64,000 nt of DNA, from the NCBI GenBank assembly GCA_023391635.1, contig JAEWAQ010000029.1, positions 92,678-156,677 on the forward strand. Direction: 5' to 3'. The position numbers were made by a program, and so were the translations under genes. Shown here in pieces: positions 47,567 through 57,269 of this stretch; the first letter of the stretch is position 1; each line of letters opens with the position of its first letter. The notes under the pieces were generated by a model. That model worked only from the letters and a program-made list of their open reading frames with translations, did not search any database and had not been told where the DNA came from. The stretch is from Bacillota bacterium (GTDB lineage: Bacteria; Bacillota; Bacilli; Paenibacillales; Paenibacillaceae).

Positions 47567-49903
47567 ATGGGAGGGTTCGGACGGAAGACGCCAGAGGAAT
47601 TGCTGTATTCGATTTATAAAATCCAGCGCGGCAGACTGAAAGTGTATATCGGCGCCGTCAGCGGCACCGGGAAGACGTATCACATGCTGCGCGAAGGGCA
47701 GTCGCTGAAGGAGCAGGGGATCGACGTCGTCATCTGCGCGGTGACCACGATGCGAAGACCGGAAACCGTCCAGCAGCTAGGCGGGCTGGAACGGATTCCG
47801 AGCATCCACTGGCATAAGGATGGCGAGGAGAAAAAAGACCTGGACGTGGACGCCTTGATCCGGAGGAACCCGGAGGTCGTGCTCGTCGATGGGCTCGCGC
47901 ACCGCAACCGGCCTGAGGCTCGGCACCCGACACGCCTGGACGATATTCAAACGCTGCTTGGCCGCGGAATCAGCGTCATTACGACCGTCAACGTCTACGA
48001 GATGGAGGAACTGGCTGAGCTCGCCCATAAGCTGACCGGCATCAAGCCAGAGACGACGATTCCGTCCGAAGCGCTGGAGCTGGCGGACGAAGTGCGCTTG
48101 ATCGACGTCAGCCCGGAAACGGTGCTGAAGCGGTTGGAGGAAGGAAAGCTTGGCGGCGTCAAAGACCCCGGCCTGCTGAAGCGCGGCAATGTCGGGAAGC
48201 TGCGCGAGCTCGCGCTGCGGCTCGTCGCCGAGGACGTCAACGAATCGCTGGAGAGGCATCGGGAGCAGGAGGGACTGCTGGGGCCGTCGGGAGCAGCCGA
48301 ACGCATTCTCGTCTCCGCGCAATATCATTGGAACGGATCGATCCATATCCGGCGCGGGCAGCAGATCGCCAAGCGGCTCGGCGGCGATATGCGGGTCGTG
48401 ACGTTCGTCCGTCCCGGCAAGCCGCTGTCCGCGGAGGCTGCAGTGTTCAAACGGTCGATCGTCAAACTGACGGAGAAGGTGGGAGCGACGTTCGAAGAGC
48501 TTCCGCTAGGAGCACGGCGACGCATCCCAAGCGCTCTCGTTCGGTACGCGATGGCGAGCAACGTGACTCGAATCGTCCTTGGCCATTCCAAAATGACCCA
48601 CTTTCAGGAATTATGGAAGGGCTCATTCGGGAACGCCGTGCTGAAGCGCATCCGGAACGCGGACGTGTTCTTCGTCGCCGACCGAGCCGAACGCGAAGGA
48701 GAGCGGGTGCTTCCGGCGATGTCGCGTCAGCGTTCGGACTCGTCATCCCCGTACCGCAGGCTCAGTGCCCAGGAAATCGAGCGGAAGATCGAACGGATCA
48801 AGCGGGGAACGTTCAAGGTGTATGTCGGCGCGGCGCCGGGAGTCGGGAAAACCTATAAAATGCTGCGGGAAGGCAACGATTTGCTGGATAAACGCATCGA
48901 CGTGTGCATCGGCTTGCTCGAAACGCACGGAAGGAAAGAAACGTTGGCCCAAGTCGGAAACTTGGAGGCGATCCCTCGCGCCGTCATCGATTATCGAGGC
49001 GCTCGGCTTACGGAAATGGACGTACCGGCTATCCTCGCACGGAGGCCCGAAGTCGTGCTGATCGACGAGTTGGCGCATACGAACGTGCCCGGCAGCCGGA
49101 ACCGCAAGCGTTACGAAGACGTTTCGGAAATATTGGAGGCCGGGATCTCGGTCATATCGACGATAAACGTCCAGCACCTGGAGAGCTTGAATGACGCAGT
49201 AGAGCAAATCTCGGGCATCCGCGTGCGCGAGACGGTACCGGACAGCATTCTTCGGCTGGCGGATGAAGTCGAGCTGATTGACGTAGCGCCGAAGACCCTT
49301 CAAGATAGAATGAAGGAAGGGAAGATTTACGCGTATGATAAGATCGACCAGGCGCTCGGCCATTTTTTCAAAACGGGCAATTTGATCGCGCTTCGAGAGC
49401 TTGCACTTCGAGAAATCGCGGACGACGTGGACGAACGGTTGGAATCGTGGGAACGAAACGGCTCCTTGCGCGGCCCATGGCGTAATCGCGAGGTCGTATT
49501 CGTCGGCGTGACGACGGGTCCCCATGCCGAGCGGCTGATCCGCCGGGGATTCCGCATCGCGCATCGTCTCAAGGCGGAATGGCATGTCCAACACGTGCAG
49601 GTGGGCCGGATCGTCGACGGCGACACGGAGAAGCGGATGGACGCGCTGCGCGATCTCACGGTCCGTCTCGGCGGACAGTTCGCAGTGGAAAGGGCTGACA
49701 CGGCCAGTCGCATCCCGGATATCCTGCTCGCCAAAGCCCTCGTCTATCGCAGTACGCAGATGATCGTCGGTCAATCCCGCCGGGGGCGATGGTCCGCGTG
49801 GTTCCGGAATTCCGTCGTCCGGACGGCGCTGCGCCGCGGCCGTCATATGGACGTACTCGTAGTGGCGGACTTCGATCCGAACATGAAGAAATTCGAAACC
49901 TAA
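47567..49903 (+). CDS. kdpD: KdpD-type sensor protein with a duplicated N-terminal module, no kinase
   Basis: This 778-residue cytoplasmic protein is made of two copies of the KdpD N-terminal domain plus Usp domain. Copy 1 covers about 20-390 and copy 2 about 405-775. Copy 2 is canonical (VYVGAAPGVGKTYKMLREG, VLIDELAHTNVPGSRNRKRY, STINVQHLESLND). Copy 1 has drifted (AVSGTGKTYHMLREG, VLVDGLAHRNRPEARHPTR). No membrane helices or kinase domain are present; these are in the next gene. Classical KdpD is a single chain of about 900 residues. The SxS/FTAxY residues reported for c-di-AMP binding were not seen in either Usp part. Confidence 0.85.
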   Translation: MGGFGRKTPEELLYSIYKIQRGRLKVYIGAVSGTGKTYHMLREGQSLKEQGIDVVICAVTTMRRPETVQQLGGLERIPSIHWHKDGEEKKDLDVDALIRRNPEVVLVDGLAHRNRPEARHPTRLDDIQTLLGRGISVITTVNVYEMEELAELAHKLTGIKPETTIPSEALELADEVRLIDVSPETVLKRLEEGKLGGVKDPGLLKRGNVGKLRELALRLVAEDVNESLERHREQEGLLGPSGAAERILVSAQYHWNGSIHIRRGQQIAKRLGGDMRVVTFVRPGKPLSAEAAVFKRSIVKLTEKVGATFEELPLGARRRIPSALVRYAMASNVTRIVLGHSKMTHFQELWKGSFGNAVLKRIRNADVFFVADRAEREGERVLPAMSRQRSDSSSPYRRLSAQEIERKIERIKRGTFKVYVGAAPGVGKTYKMLREGNDLLDKRIDVCIGLLETHGRKETLAQVGNLEAIPRAVIDYRGARLTEMDVPAILARRPEVVLIDELAHTNVPGSRNRKRYEDVSEILEAGISVISTINVQHLESLNDAVEQISGIRVRETVPDSILRLADEVELIDVAPKTLQDRMKEGKIYAYDKIDQALGHFFKTGNLIALRELALREIADDVDERLESWERNGSLRGPWRNREVVFVGVTTGPHAERLIRRGFRIAHRLKAEWHVQHVQVGRIVDGDTEKRMDALRDLTVRLGGQFAVERADTASRIPDILLAKALVYRSTQMIVGQSRRGRWSAWFRNSVVRTALRRGRHMDVLVVADFDPNMKKFET

Positions 49904-49916
49904 GGGGGCGGACGGA

Positions 49917-51458
49917 CTGCAGCCGTCGACGACGACCAAATGGACGACATACCTCGGAATCACGCTGCTGATCGCCGTGCTGACGGTTGTCCTGAAAGCC
50001 TTCGATCACGCCTTCGACCCAGTGAACATGGCGCTGATTTACTTGTTGCCGGTGATGCTCAGCGCCATGTACGGGAGGATCCGGCCGGCGATTTTTACGG
50101 CCGTTGCCGGCGTGCTCGCGTTCGATTTTTACTTCGTGCCGCCTTCGTTGAGCTTCACAGTGGCGGATCTTCGCTATTTGGTCTCATTCTTCGTATTTCT
50201 GGCCGTCGCCATACTGACCGCCACCCTTGCCGCGCGGTTGAAGCAGCAGCTGTATTATGCCGAACGAAGGGAAGCCCTGACTGCCTCCCTGTATGCACTG
50301 AGCCGCCAAATGAGCGCGATCACGGACATCCGCGCGTTGCTCGATAATGTGACTCAAGTGGTAACGCGAACGATCGGAACGGAAGCGGCGGTCTTCTTGC
50401 CGGACGAGAACCGGGAGCTGGCGTTGGCGTCCCGTTCCTCTTCGCATTCGGACTGGGGCGCCGGAGAGTCGGAGCGGGCCGTCGCGCGTCTGGCGTTCGA
50501 ACACGGAGAGCCGGTCGGCAAGGGAACGAACACGCTGCGCGAGGCATCCGCCTATTACGTTCCGTTTCGTACGGAGGATCGAACTTACGGTGTTCTTGCG
50601 GTCAACCTGAAGGAGGCTCCAGCCTCCTTCTCGCCGGACAACCGGCGCTTGCTCGAAGCGATGGCAGACTTGGCGGCAAGCGCGATCGCCCGCGTGAAGT
50701 TCGCGGAGGAAGCCAAGATCGCGCAATTGACCGCAGAATCGGAACGGCTGCGGACTGCGCTGCTGGATTCCGTCTCCCATGAATTGCGGACGCCGCTCGC
50801 GACGATCGCCGGTTCGGTGACGGGGCTGCTGGAGGGCGACGAGCTGTTCTCCAAGGAAGAACGGATGGAGCTGCTGACGACGGTCCGCGACGGTGCGATG
50901 CGCATGAACAGATTGGTGACGAATTTGCTGGGGATGGCGCAATTGGAAAGCGGCATGCTCCGACTTCGCAAACAATGGTGCGACGTGGGGGAACTGATCG
51001 GCGTCGCGCTCACGCAGTTGAAAGCTTTCCAGCAGCATCGCACGTTCAAGGTGTCGCTTCCGGACGAGCTGCCGTTAGTTCTCGGGGACGAGGCGCTGCT
51101 CGAGCAGCTCTTGGTCAACATGATTAGCAATGCAATCAAGTATTCGCCGGATTCCAGCGAAATCCGCATCGAGGTGAAGATCGAACTCGGCCGGATGGCC
51201 GTCTCTGTCGCCGACCAAGGCATCGGAATTCCTCCGGCCGAACGGGAACTTATTTTCCGCAAATTTTATCGATCGCATACCACACGCCATTTGACGGGAA
51301 CGGGGCTGGGTCTGGCCATCTGCAGAGGAATCGTCGAGCTGCACAGGGGAACGATCGCCGCGGAGCCGAACGGCGGCAAGGGGACGGTCGTTTCGTTCAC
51401 ACTCCCGGCAGAGCAGACGGCCGAACAGCACTTCGCATTCCAGGAAGGGGAGAATTGA
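49917..51458 (+). CDS. KdpD-type membrane histidine kinase (separate C-terminal half)
   Basis: This is about 513 residues carrying the part missing from the previous gene. Four membrane helices (DUF4118: YLGITLLIAVLTVVL, VNMALIYLLPVMLSAMYG, AIFTAVAGVLAFDFYF, YLVSFFVFLAVAILTATLA) are followed by a GAF domain (about 120-250), the phospho-His in LLDSVSHELRTPLATIAG and an ATPase domain with MISNAIKYSP and TGLGLAICRGIVELH. The only ATG/GTG/TTG start is GTG 49977, which would cut the first helix. CTG 49917, nine bases after GGGGG, restores it and is preferred here. Confidence 0.85.
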   Translation: MQPSTTTKWTTYLGITLLIAVLTVVLKAFDHAFDPVNMALIYLLPVMLSAMYGRIRPAIFTAVAGVLAFDFYFVPPSLSFTVADLRYLVSFFVFLAVAILTATLAARLKQQLYYAERREALTASLYALSRQMSAITDIRALLDNVTQVVTRTIGTEAAVFLPDENRELALASRSSSHSDWGAGESERAVARLAFEHGEPVGKGTNTLREASAYYVPFRTEDRTYGVLAVNLKEAPASFSPDNRRLLEAMADLAASAIARVKFAEEAKIAQLTAESERLRTALLDSVSHELRTPLATIAGSVTGLLEGDELFSKEERMELLTTVRDGAMRMNRLVTNLLGMAQLESGMLRLRKQWCDVGELIGVALTQLKAFQQHRTFKVSLPDELPLVLGDEALLEQLLVNMISNAIKYSPDSSEIRIEVKIELGRMAVSVADQGIGIPPAERELIFRKFYRSHTTRHLTGTGLGLAICRGIVELHRGTIAAEPNGGKGTVVSFTLPAEQTAEQHFAFQEGEN

Positions 51459-51463
51459 CTGGC

Positions 51464-52168
51464 ATGTCGGTACAAGACAGCGGGGCGCGCGTTCTGATCA
51501 TCGACGACGAACCCCAGATCCGCAAATTGTTGAAGGTGAATTTGCACGCCCACCGGTACGACATCCTCGAAGCCGCGTCGGGCGAAGAGGGCTTGCTGCA
51601 CGCCTCGACCCTGCACCCCGACCTCATCGTCTTGGACCTGGGGCTGCCTGATCTCTCCGGCATGGAGGTATTGCAACGGGTGCGGGAATGGTCCCGCGTG
51701 CCGATCATCGTGCTGACGGCGAAGGATCGGGAAGCGGACAAAATCGCCGCTCTGGACGGAGGCGCTGACGATTACGTCACCAAGCCTTTCAGCATGGGGG
51801 AGCTGGTGGCGAGAATCCGCGTTGCACTTCGCCACGTGGCGAAGCGCGACGACGAACCCGTCCTGCAATTCGGAGAGCTGACGATCGATCTGGCCGGGCG
51901 CCTGGTTACATTGCGCGGGGAACGGGTGAAGCTTACGCCGATCGAATACGACTTGCTGAAAGTGCTGGCGTCTCACGCCGGCAAAGTCGTCACCCAGCGA
52001 CAATTGCTTCAGCAAGTGTGGGGCGGCCATCACCACGAGTCGGATAGCCACTATTTGCGCATCTACATCGGCCATCTGCGCAAGAAACTGGATGAAGACC
52101 CGGCTTGTCCTCGGTATATCATGACGGAACCGGGAATCGGCTATCGATTTCTTGCGGGGGACTTCTAA
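51464..52168 (+). CDS. kdpE: Response regulator KdpE
   Basis: This is a 234-residue OmpR-family regulator. The receiver has VLIIDDEPQIRKLLKVNLHA, the phospho-Asp in LIVLDLGLPDLSGMEV and the Lys in DDYVTKPFSMGELVARI. The C-terminal wing ends YLRIYIGHLRKKLDEDPACP, close to KdpE. ATG 51464 is preferred to TTG 51455. It follows the kinase with overlap of the longer frame. It should bind the TTTTTAC boxes before kdpA. Confidence 0.92.
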   Translation: MSVQDSGARVLIIDDEPQIRKLLKVNLHAHRYDILEAASGEEGLLHASTLHPDLIVLDLGLPDLSGMEVLQRVREWSRVPIIVLTAKDREADKIAALDGGADDYVTKPFSMGELVARIRVALRHVAKRDDEPVLQFGELTIDLAGRLVTLRGERVKLTPIEYDLLKVLASHAGKVVTQRQLLQQVWGGHHHESDSHYLRIYIGHLRKKLDEDPACPRYIMTEPGIGYRFLAGDF

Positions 52169-52188
52169 ACCTCTAATCTAACCTAAAA

Positions 52189-52222
52189 AAGAACCTGGGT
52201 CCTTGTACCAGGTTCTTCGTTA
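52189..52222 (+). terminator. Terminator closing the kdp operon
   Basis: AAGAACCTGG (52189-52198) pairs with CCAGGTTCTT (52208-52217), followed by CGTTATT. The T-tract is weak. Confidence 0.65.
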
Positions 52223-52251
52223 TTGCATATGAACAATCACGATGATATAAT
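52223..52251 (+). promoter_or_regulatory. Promoter of rph
   Basis: TTGCAT (52223-52228), exactly 17 bases, then TATAAT (52246-52251). The leader to ATG 52369 is about 110 bases and holds a 6-bp inverted repeat (ATGTAG 52271-52276 and CTACAT 52293-52298). Confidence 0.6.
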
Positions 52252-52368
52252 CAAAGAACGACTGAAATGTATGTAGACATAAATATCTTATCCTACATCT
52301 TAATGATACCATGTCGGTGAGTGCATGTCAAATGTTTTTCTCAAATTTATGGTGGGGAGAGATGTTCA

Positions 52369-54969
52369 ATGCGTTCATTCGTTCTCGGCTTCCAGGAAAT
52401 CGGGAAATCGCAGCTCGGGCTCGTTGGCGGTAAAGGGTTGAATTTGGGGGAGCTAACGAAGATTCAGCAAATTCAAGTGCCGGAAGGATTCTGCGTGACA
52501 ACTGAGGGATATCGGATGGCGGTTGAACACAATATAACCTATCAAGCTTTATTGGATCAATTCACCATGCTGAAGGCGGAAGAACGGGAAGCAGTCAGCG
52601 AAATCTCCAGGAAAATTAGACAAACCATCGAGGAGGTTGAAATACCTGCCGAGGTGGAGGAAGCCGTGACGCGCGAAATCTCCCGATTTGGCGAGAAACA
52701 CGCCTATGCCGTACGTTCAAGCGCGACTGCCGAAGACTTGCCGCACGCTTCCTTTGCCGGTCAACAAGACACTTATTTGAATATTGTCGGCGTAGATCCG
52801 ATCCTGCAGCATATCCGCAAATGCTGGGCTTCCCTATTCACCGACCGCGCGGTCATATACCGGATGCGGAACGGGTTCGACCACCGTCAAGTTTCCATTT
52901 CCGCTATCGTACAAAGGATGGTTTTCCCGCATGCTTCGGGAATACTATTTACCGCGGACCCGATAACGTCGAGCCGCAAGCTGCTGTCGATCGATGCCGG
53001 CTTCGGCCTTGGTGAAGCGCTGGTCTCCGGGCTCGTATCCGCCGATGGTTATAAAGTGCGGGAAGGGGAAATCGTCGATAAGCGGATCGCAACCAAGAAG
53101 GTGGCGGTCTATGGACGACAAGGGGGCGGAACGGAAACCCGGCAGCTCGATCCTGACCATCAACAGGCGCAGACGCTAACGGATTCGCAAATATTACAGC
53201 TGGCACGCATCGGTAGACAGATCGAAGCTTACTTCGGCCTGCCGCAAGATATCGAATGGTGTTTGAACCAGGATACCTTCCATATCGTCCAGAGTCGGCC
53301 GATCACGACTTTATATCCGATTCCTGAGGCGAATGATCAAGAAAATCACGTTTACGTATCTGTCGGCCACCAACAAATGATGACCGACCCCATCAAACCA
53401 TTAGGATTGTCCTTCTTCCTGTTAACGACTCCCGCTCCCATGCGTACAGCTGGCGGAAGATTGTTTGTCGACGTTGCGCCAATATTGGCTTCACCTGCCG
53501 GCAGGGAAGCATTATTACAGCTGGGACAATCCGATCCGCTCATCAAAGACGCGCTAATGATCATCATAGAAAGAGGAGATTTCATCAAGTCGTTGCCGAA
53601 TGATCATTCGGCGCCAAATCCCGCCAGAAGCAATCCGGATTTGCTCGCACAATTCGATTGCGATCCGACAATCGTTGCGGATTTGATCAAGCACAGTCAA
53701 GCGTCAATCGAACAGTTGAAACATAACATCAGGATGCAGTCCGGCACGGGTTTATTTGAATTTATTCAGGAAGATATTCAGCAGCAATTGAAGAAGATCT
53801 TGTTCGACCCGCAAAGCTCGAGCGTGATTATGGCCGGCATGGCTGCCTCATCATGGATCAATGAGAAGATGAGCGAGTGGCTAGGCGATAAGAACGCGGC
53901 AGACACGCTATCGCAATCCGTCCCCTATAATATTACTTCGGAGATGGGGCTCGAGCTGATGGATGTCGCAGATGTCATTCGTCCTTATCCGGAAGTCGTC
54001 GATTATTTGCAGCAAGTAAAAGACGATAATTTCATGGGCGAATTAAATAAGCTTGATGGGGGACGAGAAGCCCAAGACGCGATTCAAAATTATCTCGACA
54101 AATACGGAATGCGGTGCGCCGGAGAAATCGACATCACGAGAACGCGTTGGAGTGAACAACCGTCAAAGCTTGTTCCGATGATCCTTAACAACATTAAACA
54201 CTTTGAGACTCACGCCAGCAGCCGGAAATTCGAGCAGGGGCGACAGGAAGCTCTGGCAAAGGAACAAGAGCTGTTAGCACGATTGAAGCAGTTGCCGGAC
54301 GGCGAACAGAAGGCACATGAAACGAAACGGGTGATTGACATCATCCGAGGTTTCGGCGGGTATCGGGAATATCCCAAATACGGCATGGTCAACCGCTACT
54401 TTATCTATAAGCAGGCATTGCTGAAAGAAGCCGAACGGCTTGTTCAAACAGGCGTCATACGCGAAAAAAAAGATATTTACTTCCTCACATTCGAAGAATT
54501 TCAGGAAGCAGTCCGCACGAAACAATTGGATAACCGAATCATCCGCAAAAGAAGAGAAGAGTACAATTTTTTCGAAAAATTAACGCCGCCGCGCGTGATC
54601 ACGTCCGATGGAGAGATTATTACGGGAGCGTACAAACGAGACAATGTTCCATCCGGAGCGATCGCCGGGCTGGCGGTTTCTTCCGGGGTAATCGAGGGCC
54701 GTGCACGTGTCATCTTGAACATGGAAGAGGCGAATCTGGAAGAGGGAGATATTTTGGTCACCGCGTTTACCGATCCGAGCTGGACACCGTTGTTCGTATC
54801 CGTCGCAGGCCTGGTTACCGAAGTCGGCGGTCTGATGACCCATGGCGCCGTAATCGCACGCGAATATGGCTTGCCGGCCGTTGTCGGTGTGGAGAATGCG
54901 ACGAAGCTGATCCTAGACGGTCAACGCATTCGCGTGAATGGAACGGAAGGGTATGTCGAAATATTGTGA
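52369..54969 (+). CDS. rph: Rifampin phosphotransferase (Rph)
   Basis: This is an 866-residue three-domain enzyme. The N-terminal ATP-binding domain (about 1-320) has GGKGLNLGEL and AYAVRSSATAEDLPHASFAG. The middle domain (about 330-755) binds rifampin. The C-terminal His domain has GGLMTHGAVIAREYGLPAVVG, with the phosphate-carrying His at residue 825, the same position reported for Listeria RPH. It inactivates rifamycins by phosphorylation. PEP synthase is the alternative, but the length and the TDPSWTPLF-GGLMTHG spacing fit Rph. GGGGAG lies ten bases before ATG 52369. Confidence 0.9.
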   Translation: MRSFVLGFQEIGKSQLGLVGGKGLNLGELTKIQQIQVPEGFCVTTEGYRMAVEHNITYQALLDQFTMLKAEEREAVSEISRKIRQTIEEVEIPAEVEEAVTREISRFGEKHAYAVRSSATAEDLPHASFAGQQDTYLNIVGVDPILQHIRKCWASLFTDRAVIYRMRNGFDHRQVSISAIVQRMVFPHASGILFTADPITSSRKLLSIDAGFGLGEALVSGLVSADGYKVREGEIVDKRIATKKVAVYGRQGGGTETRQLDPDHQQAQTLTDSQILQLARIGRQIEAYFGLPQDIEWCLNQDTFHIVQSRPITTLYPIPEANDQENHVYVSVGHQQMMTDPIKPLGLSFFLLTTPAPMRTAGGRLFVDVAPILASPAGREALLQLGQSDPLIKDALMIIIERGDFIKSLPNDHSAPNPARSNPDLLAQFDCDPTIVADLIKHSQASIEQLKHNIRMQSGTGLFEFIQEDIQQQLKKILFDPQSSSVIMAGMAASSWINEKMSEWLGDKNAADTLSQSVPYNITSEMGLELMDVADVIRPYPEVVDYLQQVKDDNFMGELNKLDGGREAQDAIQNYLDKYGMRCAGEIDITRTRWSEQPSKLVPMILNNIKHFETHASSRKFEQGRQEALAKEQELLARLKQLPDGEQKAHETKRVIDIIRGFGGYREYPKYGMVNRYFIYKQALLKEAERLVQTGVIREKKDIYFLTFEEFQEAVRTKQLDNRIIRKRREEYNFFEKLTPPRVITSDGEIITGAYKRDNVPSGAIAGLAVSSGVIEGRARVILNMEEANLEEGDILVTAFTDPSWTPLFVSVAGLVTEVGGLMTHGAVIAREYGLPAVVGVENATKLILDGQRIRVNGTEGYVEIL

Positions 54970-54973
54970 ATGA

Positions 54974-55016
54974 GCCGATTTGCGATTCGTTTCTCGCGGG
55001 TGGTAAGATGAACGTA
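54974..55016 (+). repeat. 43-bp promoter-like repeat, copy 1 (before the antiporter)
   Basis: It contains TTGCGA (54980-54985), an 18-base spacer and TAAGAT (55004-55009) with an extended TG. It matches copy 2 (60396-60438) at 39 of 43 positions. Confidence 0.7.
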
Positions 55017-55057
55017 CCTGTTCCGATGTTGAGAAAGCTGCTTTGGGGGACGACAGT

Positions 55058-57094
55058 TTGGAAATCTTGATGACCGTGATTTTGCTGCTCGTCTGTTTGG
55101 TGATTTCCAATATTATCAGCCACTATGTGTCATTCATCCCTACCGCCTTGACGCAGATTGCATTAGGGATCGTCGTAGCGCTCGTCTACCGCGAATTCCA
55201 TCTGGAGATCGAGACGGAATGGTTCTTGCTCTTGTTCGTCGCTCCACTTCTATATAATGACGGAAGGCATTTTCCGAGGGACGAGTTGTGGAAGATGAGG
55301 GCGCCGATATTCGGCAATGCCATCATCCTCGTGCTGCTGACAACGATCGGTGGCGGCTACTTCATCCATTGGATGATCCCCGGCATTCCGCTTGCAGCCG
55401 CCTTTGCATTAGCCGCCATTCTGTCGCCTACGGATCCGGTCGCGGTGAATGGAATTGCCAAACGCATTCATCTTCCGGCGAAAGTGTTAAATCTCGTGCG
55501 CGGCGAGTCCTTGATCAACGATGCCTCCGGGCTGGTCGCGTTTAATTATGCAGTTGCCGCGGTCGTTACCGGTTATTTCTCCTTGCGGGAAGCGGTCTTC
55601 GATTTTACGTACATGTTTATCGCAGGGGCTGTCCTGGGACTTGTTCTCAGCCTTCTAATGACGTGGCTCCGATATACGCTGCGCAGGAAAGGAATCAACG
55701 ACGTTACGCTGCACTCGTTGCTTCAATTGTTGACGCCGTTTCTTATCTTCATCGTTACCGAGGAGATGTTGCACGCTTCCGGAGTCATTGCGGTCGTATT
55801 GGGCGGCATCGTCCATTCCTTGCTTCGGGAGAGGGCGGAGCCGATGCAAGCCGAAGAACAGGTGCTGACAGAAAATGTTTGGTCCACGGTTTTGTTTATT
55901 TTGAACGGGGCTGTATTCCTTCTGCTTGGCTTGATCATTCCCCCGTCCATTCGCTCAACGGTCGAGAATCCCAATATCCATAACACCCTTGCAATCGAAT
56001 ATGTGTTGGCGATAGGTGCCGTAATATTGGCTATCCGATTCGTCTGGTCTTTCTTCTTCTCCTATTATGAATATCGAATGAAAGGAAAAGAAGATGCCGC
56101 CAAGCCGACAGTGATCATGACCTTGATCGTTAGCCTCACAGGCGTTCGTGGAGCCGTGACGATGGCCGGCGTGTTGTCCATTCCGTTGTTCATTGAGGGT
56201 GGGGCGCTGTTTCCGGAGCGATCGCTCATCATCTTCTTGGCTGCAGGTGTCATTATGTTCACCTTGCTTGCCGCCACCGTATTTCTTCCGCTGTTAAGCA
56301 AGGGGGAGACGGCAGCAAGGGATTCCTCCATTTACATGGACACGAACGAAGCCAAGAGCAAGCTTCTGCTGGCGGCTTTAATGAAGATCCGTTCGGAAAT
56401 CAACGATGACAACGAAACCGCTGCTTATCAACTGATGGATGAGTATAAGAAGGTGTTCAAGCAAGTTCATATCGGGCTGAATTCGCGTGAAGAGGGCGGC
56501 GGCAGCGGGTTCATGAAACAAATCATGGACGTCCGGTTAATGGCGCTGAAGGCCGAGAGAAAATACATTCAGGAAGCGATGGCCCGCGGAGAGATGGATG
56601 AACAATTATTCGAAAGATTCGAGAGTGTCCTTGAGTTGCGTGAAGAGGCGTTGTCCCGGGACGTCGGTTCCCGATTCAAATTCCTTGTTGGGAGCGTCTG
56701 GCGGCACTGGAGACGTTCAACCGGCAACAATCGGCGTAATCGCGGCAAGGAGCGTACGGCCATTCGGCAGATGGGAAAGGTTATCCAGCTGAAAGCCTCG
56801 CAAGCAGCTCTTGAGCGTCTGGAAGCCTATGCGGACGGAAATGAGAAAGAAAATATCGCATACGCCGTCATTCTCGACTATAAGCAAATGATCGACCGAC
56901 TGAAAGGATCTGAACAGTTCAATGAAACGATTGAAGCGCAGAAAGAAGAATTGAGGATTCGGGTCATCGACGTGGAACGCGCGGAGATCCGGCGCCTGTT
57001 CGAGGACGGGGAGATCACCGGCGAGCAAGCGAAGGACTTGAGAAGAATGATCAATTCGATCGAGAGCGCAACGTTGTTCGAACATAAGGAATAA
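55058..57094 (+). CDS. CPA1 family sodium/proton antiporter
   Basis: This is about 678 residues: a membrane domain of twelve or so helices (1-400) and a long cytoplasmic tail with coiled-coil character (about 440-678). The ion-binding region is FALAAILSPTDPVAVNGIAKR and RGESLINDASGLVAFNYA, as in NhaP/NHE proteins. SLTGVRGAVTMAGVLSIPLF is another family signature. It exchanges sodium for protons. TTG 55058 follows GGGGG; no ATG is better before the first helix. It follows rph by 88 bases and has its own promoter-like repeat. Confidence 0.9.
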   Translation: MEILMTVILLLVCLVISNIISHYVSFIPTALTQIALGIVVALVYREFHLEIETEWFLLLFVAPLLYNDGRHFPRDELWKMRAPIFGNAIILVLLTTIGGGYFIHWMIPGIPLAAAFALAAILSPTDPVAVNGIAKRIHLPAKVLNLVRGESLINDASGLVAFNYAVAAVVTGYFSLREAVFDFTYMFIAGAVLGLVLSLLMTWLRYTLRRKGINDVTLHSLLQLLTPFLIFIVTEEMLHASGVIAVVLGGIVHSLLRERAEPMQAEEQVLTENVWSTVLFILNGAVFLLLGLIIPPSIRSTVENPNIHNTLAIEYVLAIGAVILAIRFVWSFFFSYYEYRMKGKEDAAKPTVIMTLIVSLTGVRGAVTMAGVLSIPLFIEGGALFPERSLIIFLAAGVIMFTLLAATVFLPLLSKGETAARDSSIYMDTNEAKSKLLLAALMKIRSEINDDNETAAYQLMDEYKKVFKQVHIGLNSREEGGGSGFMKQIMDVRLMALKAERKYIQEAMARGEMDEQLFERFESVLELREEALSRDVGSRFKFLVGSVWRHWRRSTGNNRRNRGKERTAIRQMGKVIQLKASQAALERLEAYADGNEKENIAYAVILDYKQMIDRLKGSEQFNETIEAQKEELRIRVIDVERAEIRRLFEDGEITGEQAKDLRRMINSIESATLFEHKE

Positions 57095-57098
57095 ATAG

Positions 57099-57134
57099 AG
57101 CCCAATCCGCCCGTGTGGCTCGATTGGGCTTTTA
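57099..57134 (+). terminator. Terminator after the antiporter gene
   Basis: AGCCCAAT (57099-57106) pairs with ATTGGGCT (57123-57130) and TTTATT follows. Confidence 0.8.
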
Positions 57135-57269
57135 TTAATCATGGAATAGGGTTATTATCTACTACAAGCTAAAAATAAGAAGGAAGCCGGGATTATATTA
57201 CACAACGCCAATAAGCAGTCCCATGTGAACTGATCTGATGGTGTTGATGATGTAGGAGGCCAATACCGG

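Noticed and set aside
48743..49963. 406-codon minus-strand frame
   Set aside because: Antisense shadow of the KdpD-type gene; no ribosome binding site or motif.
52252..52368. Rifamycin-associated element before rph
   Set aside because: The GGGGCTTGCGACAAGCCCC palindrome was looked for and not found.
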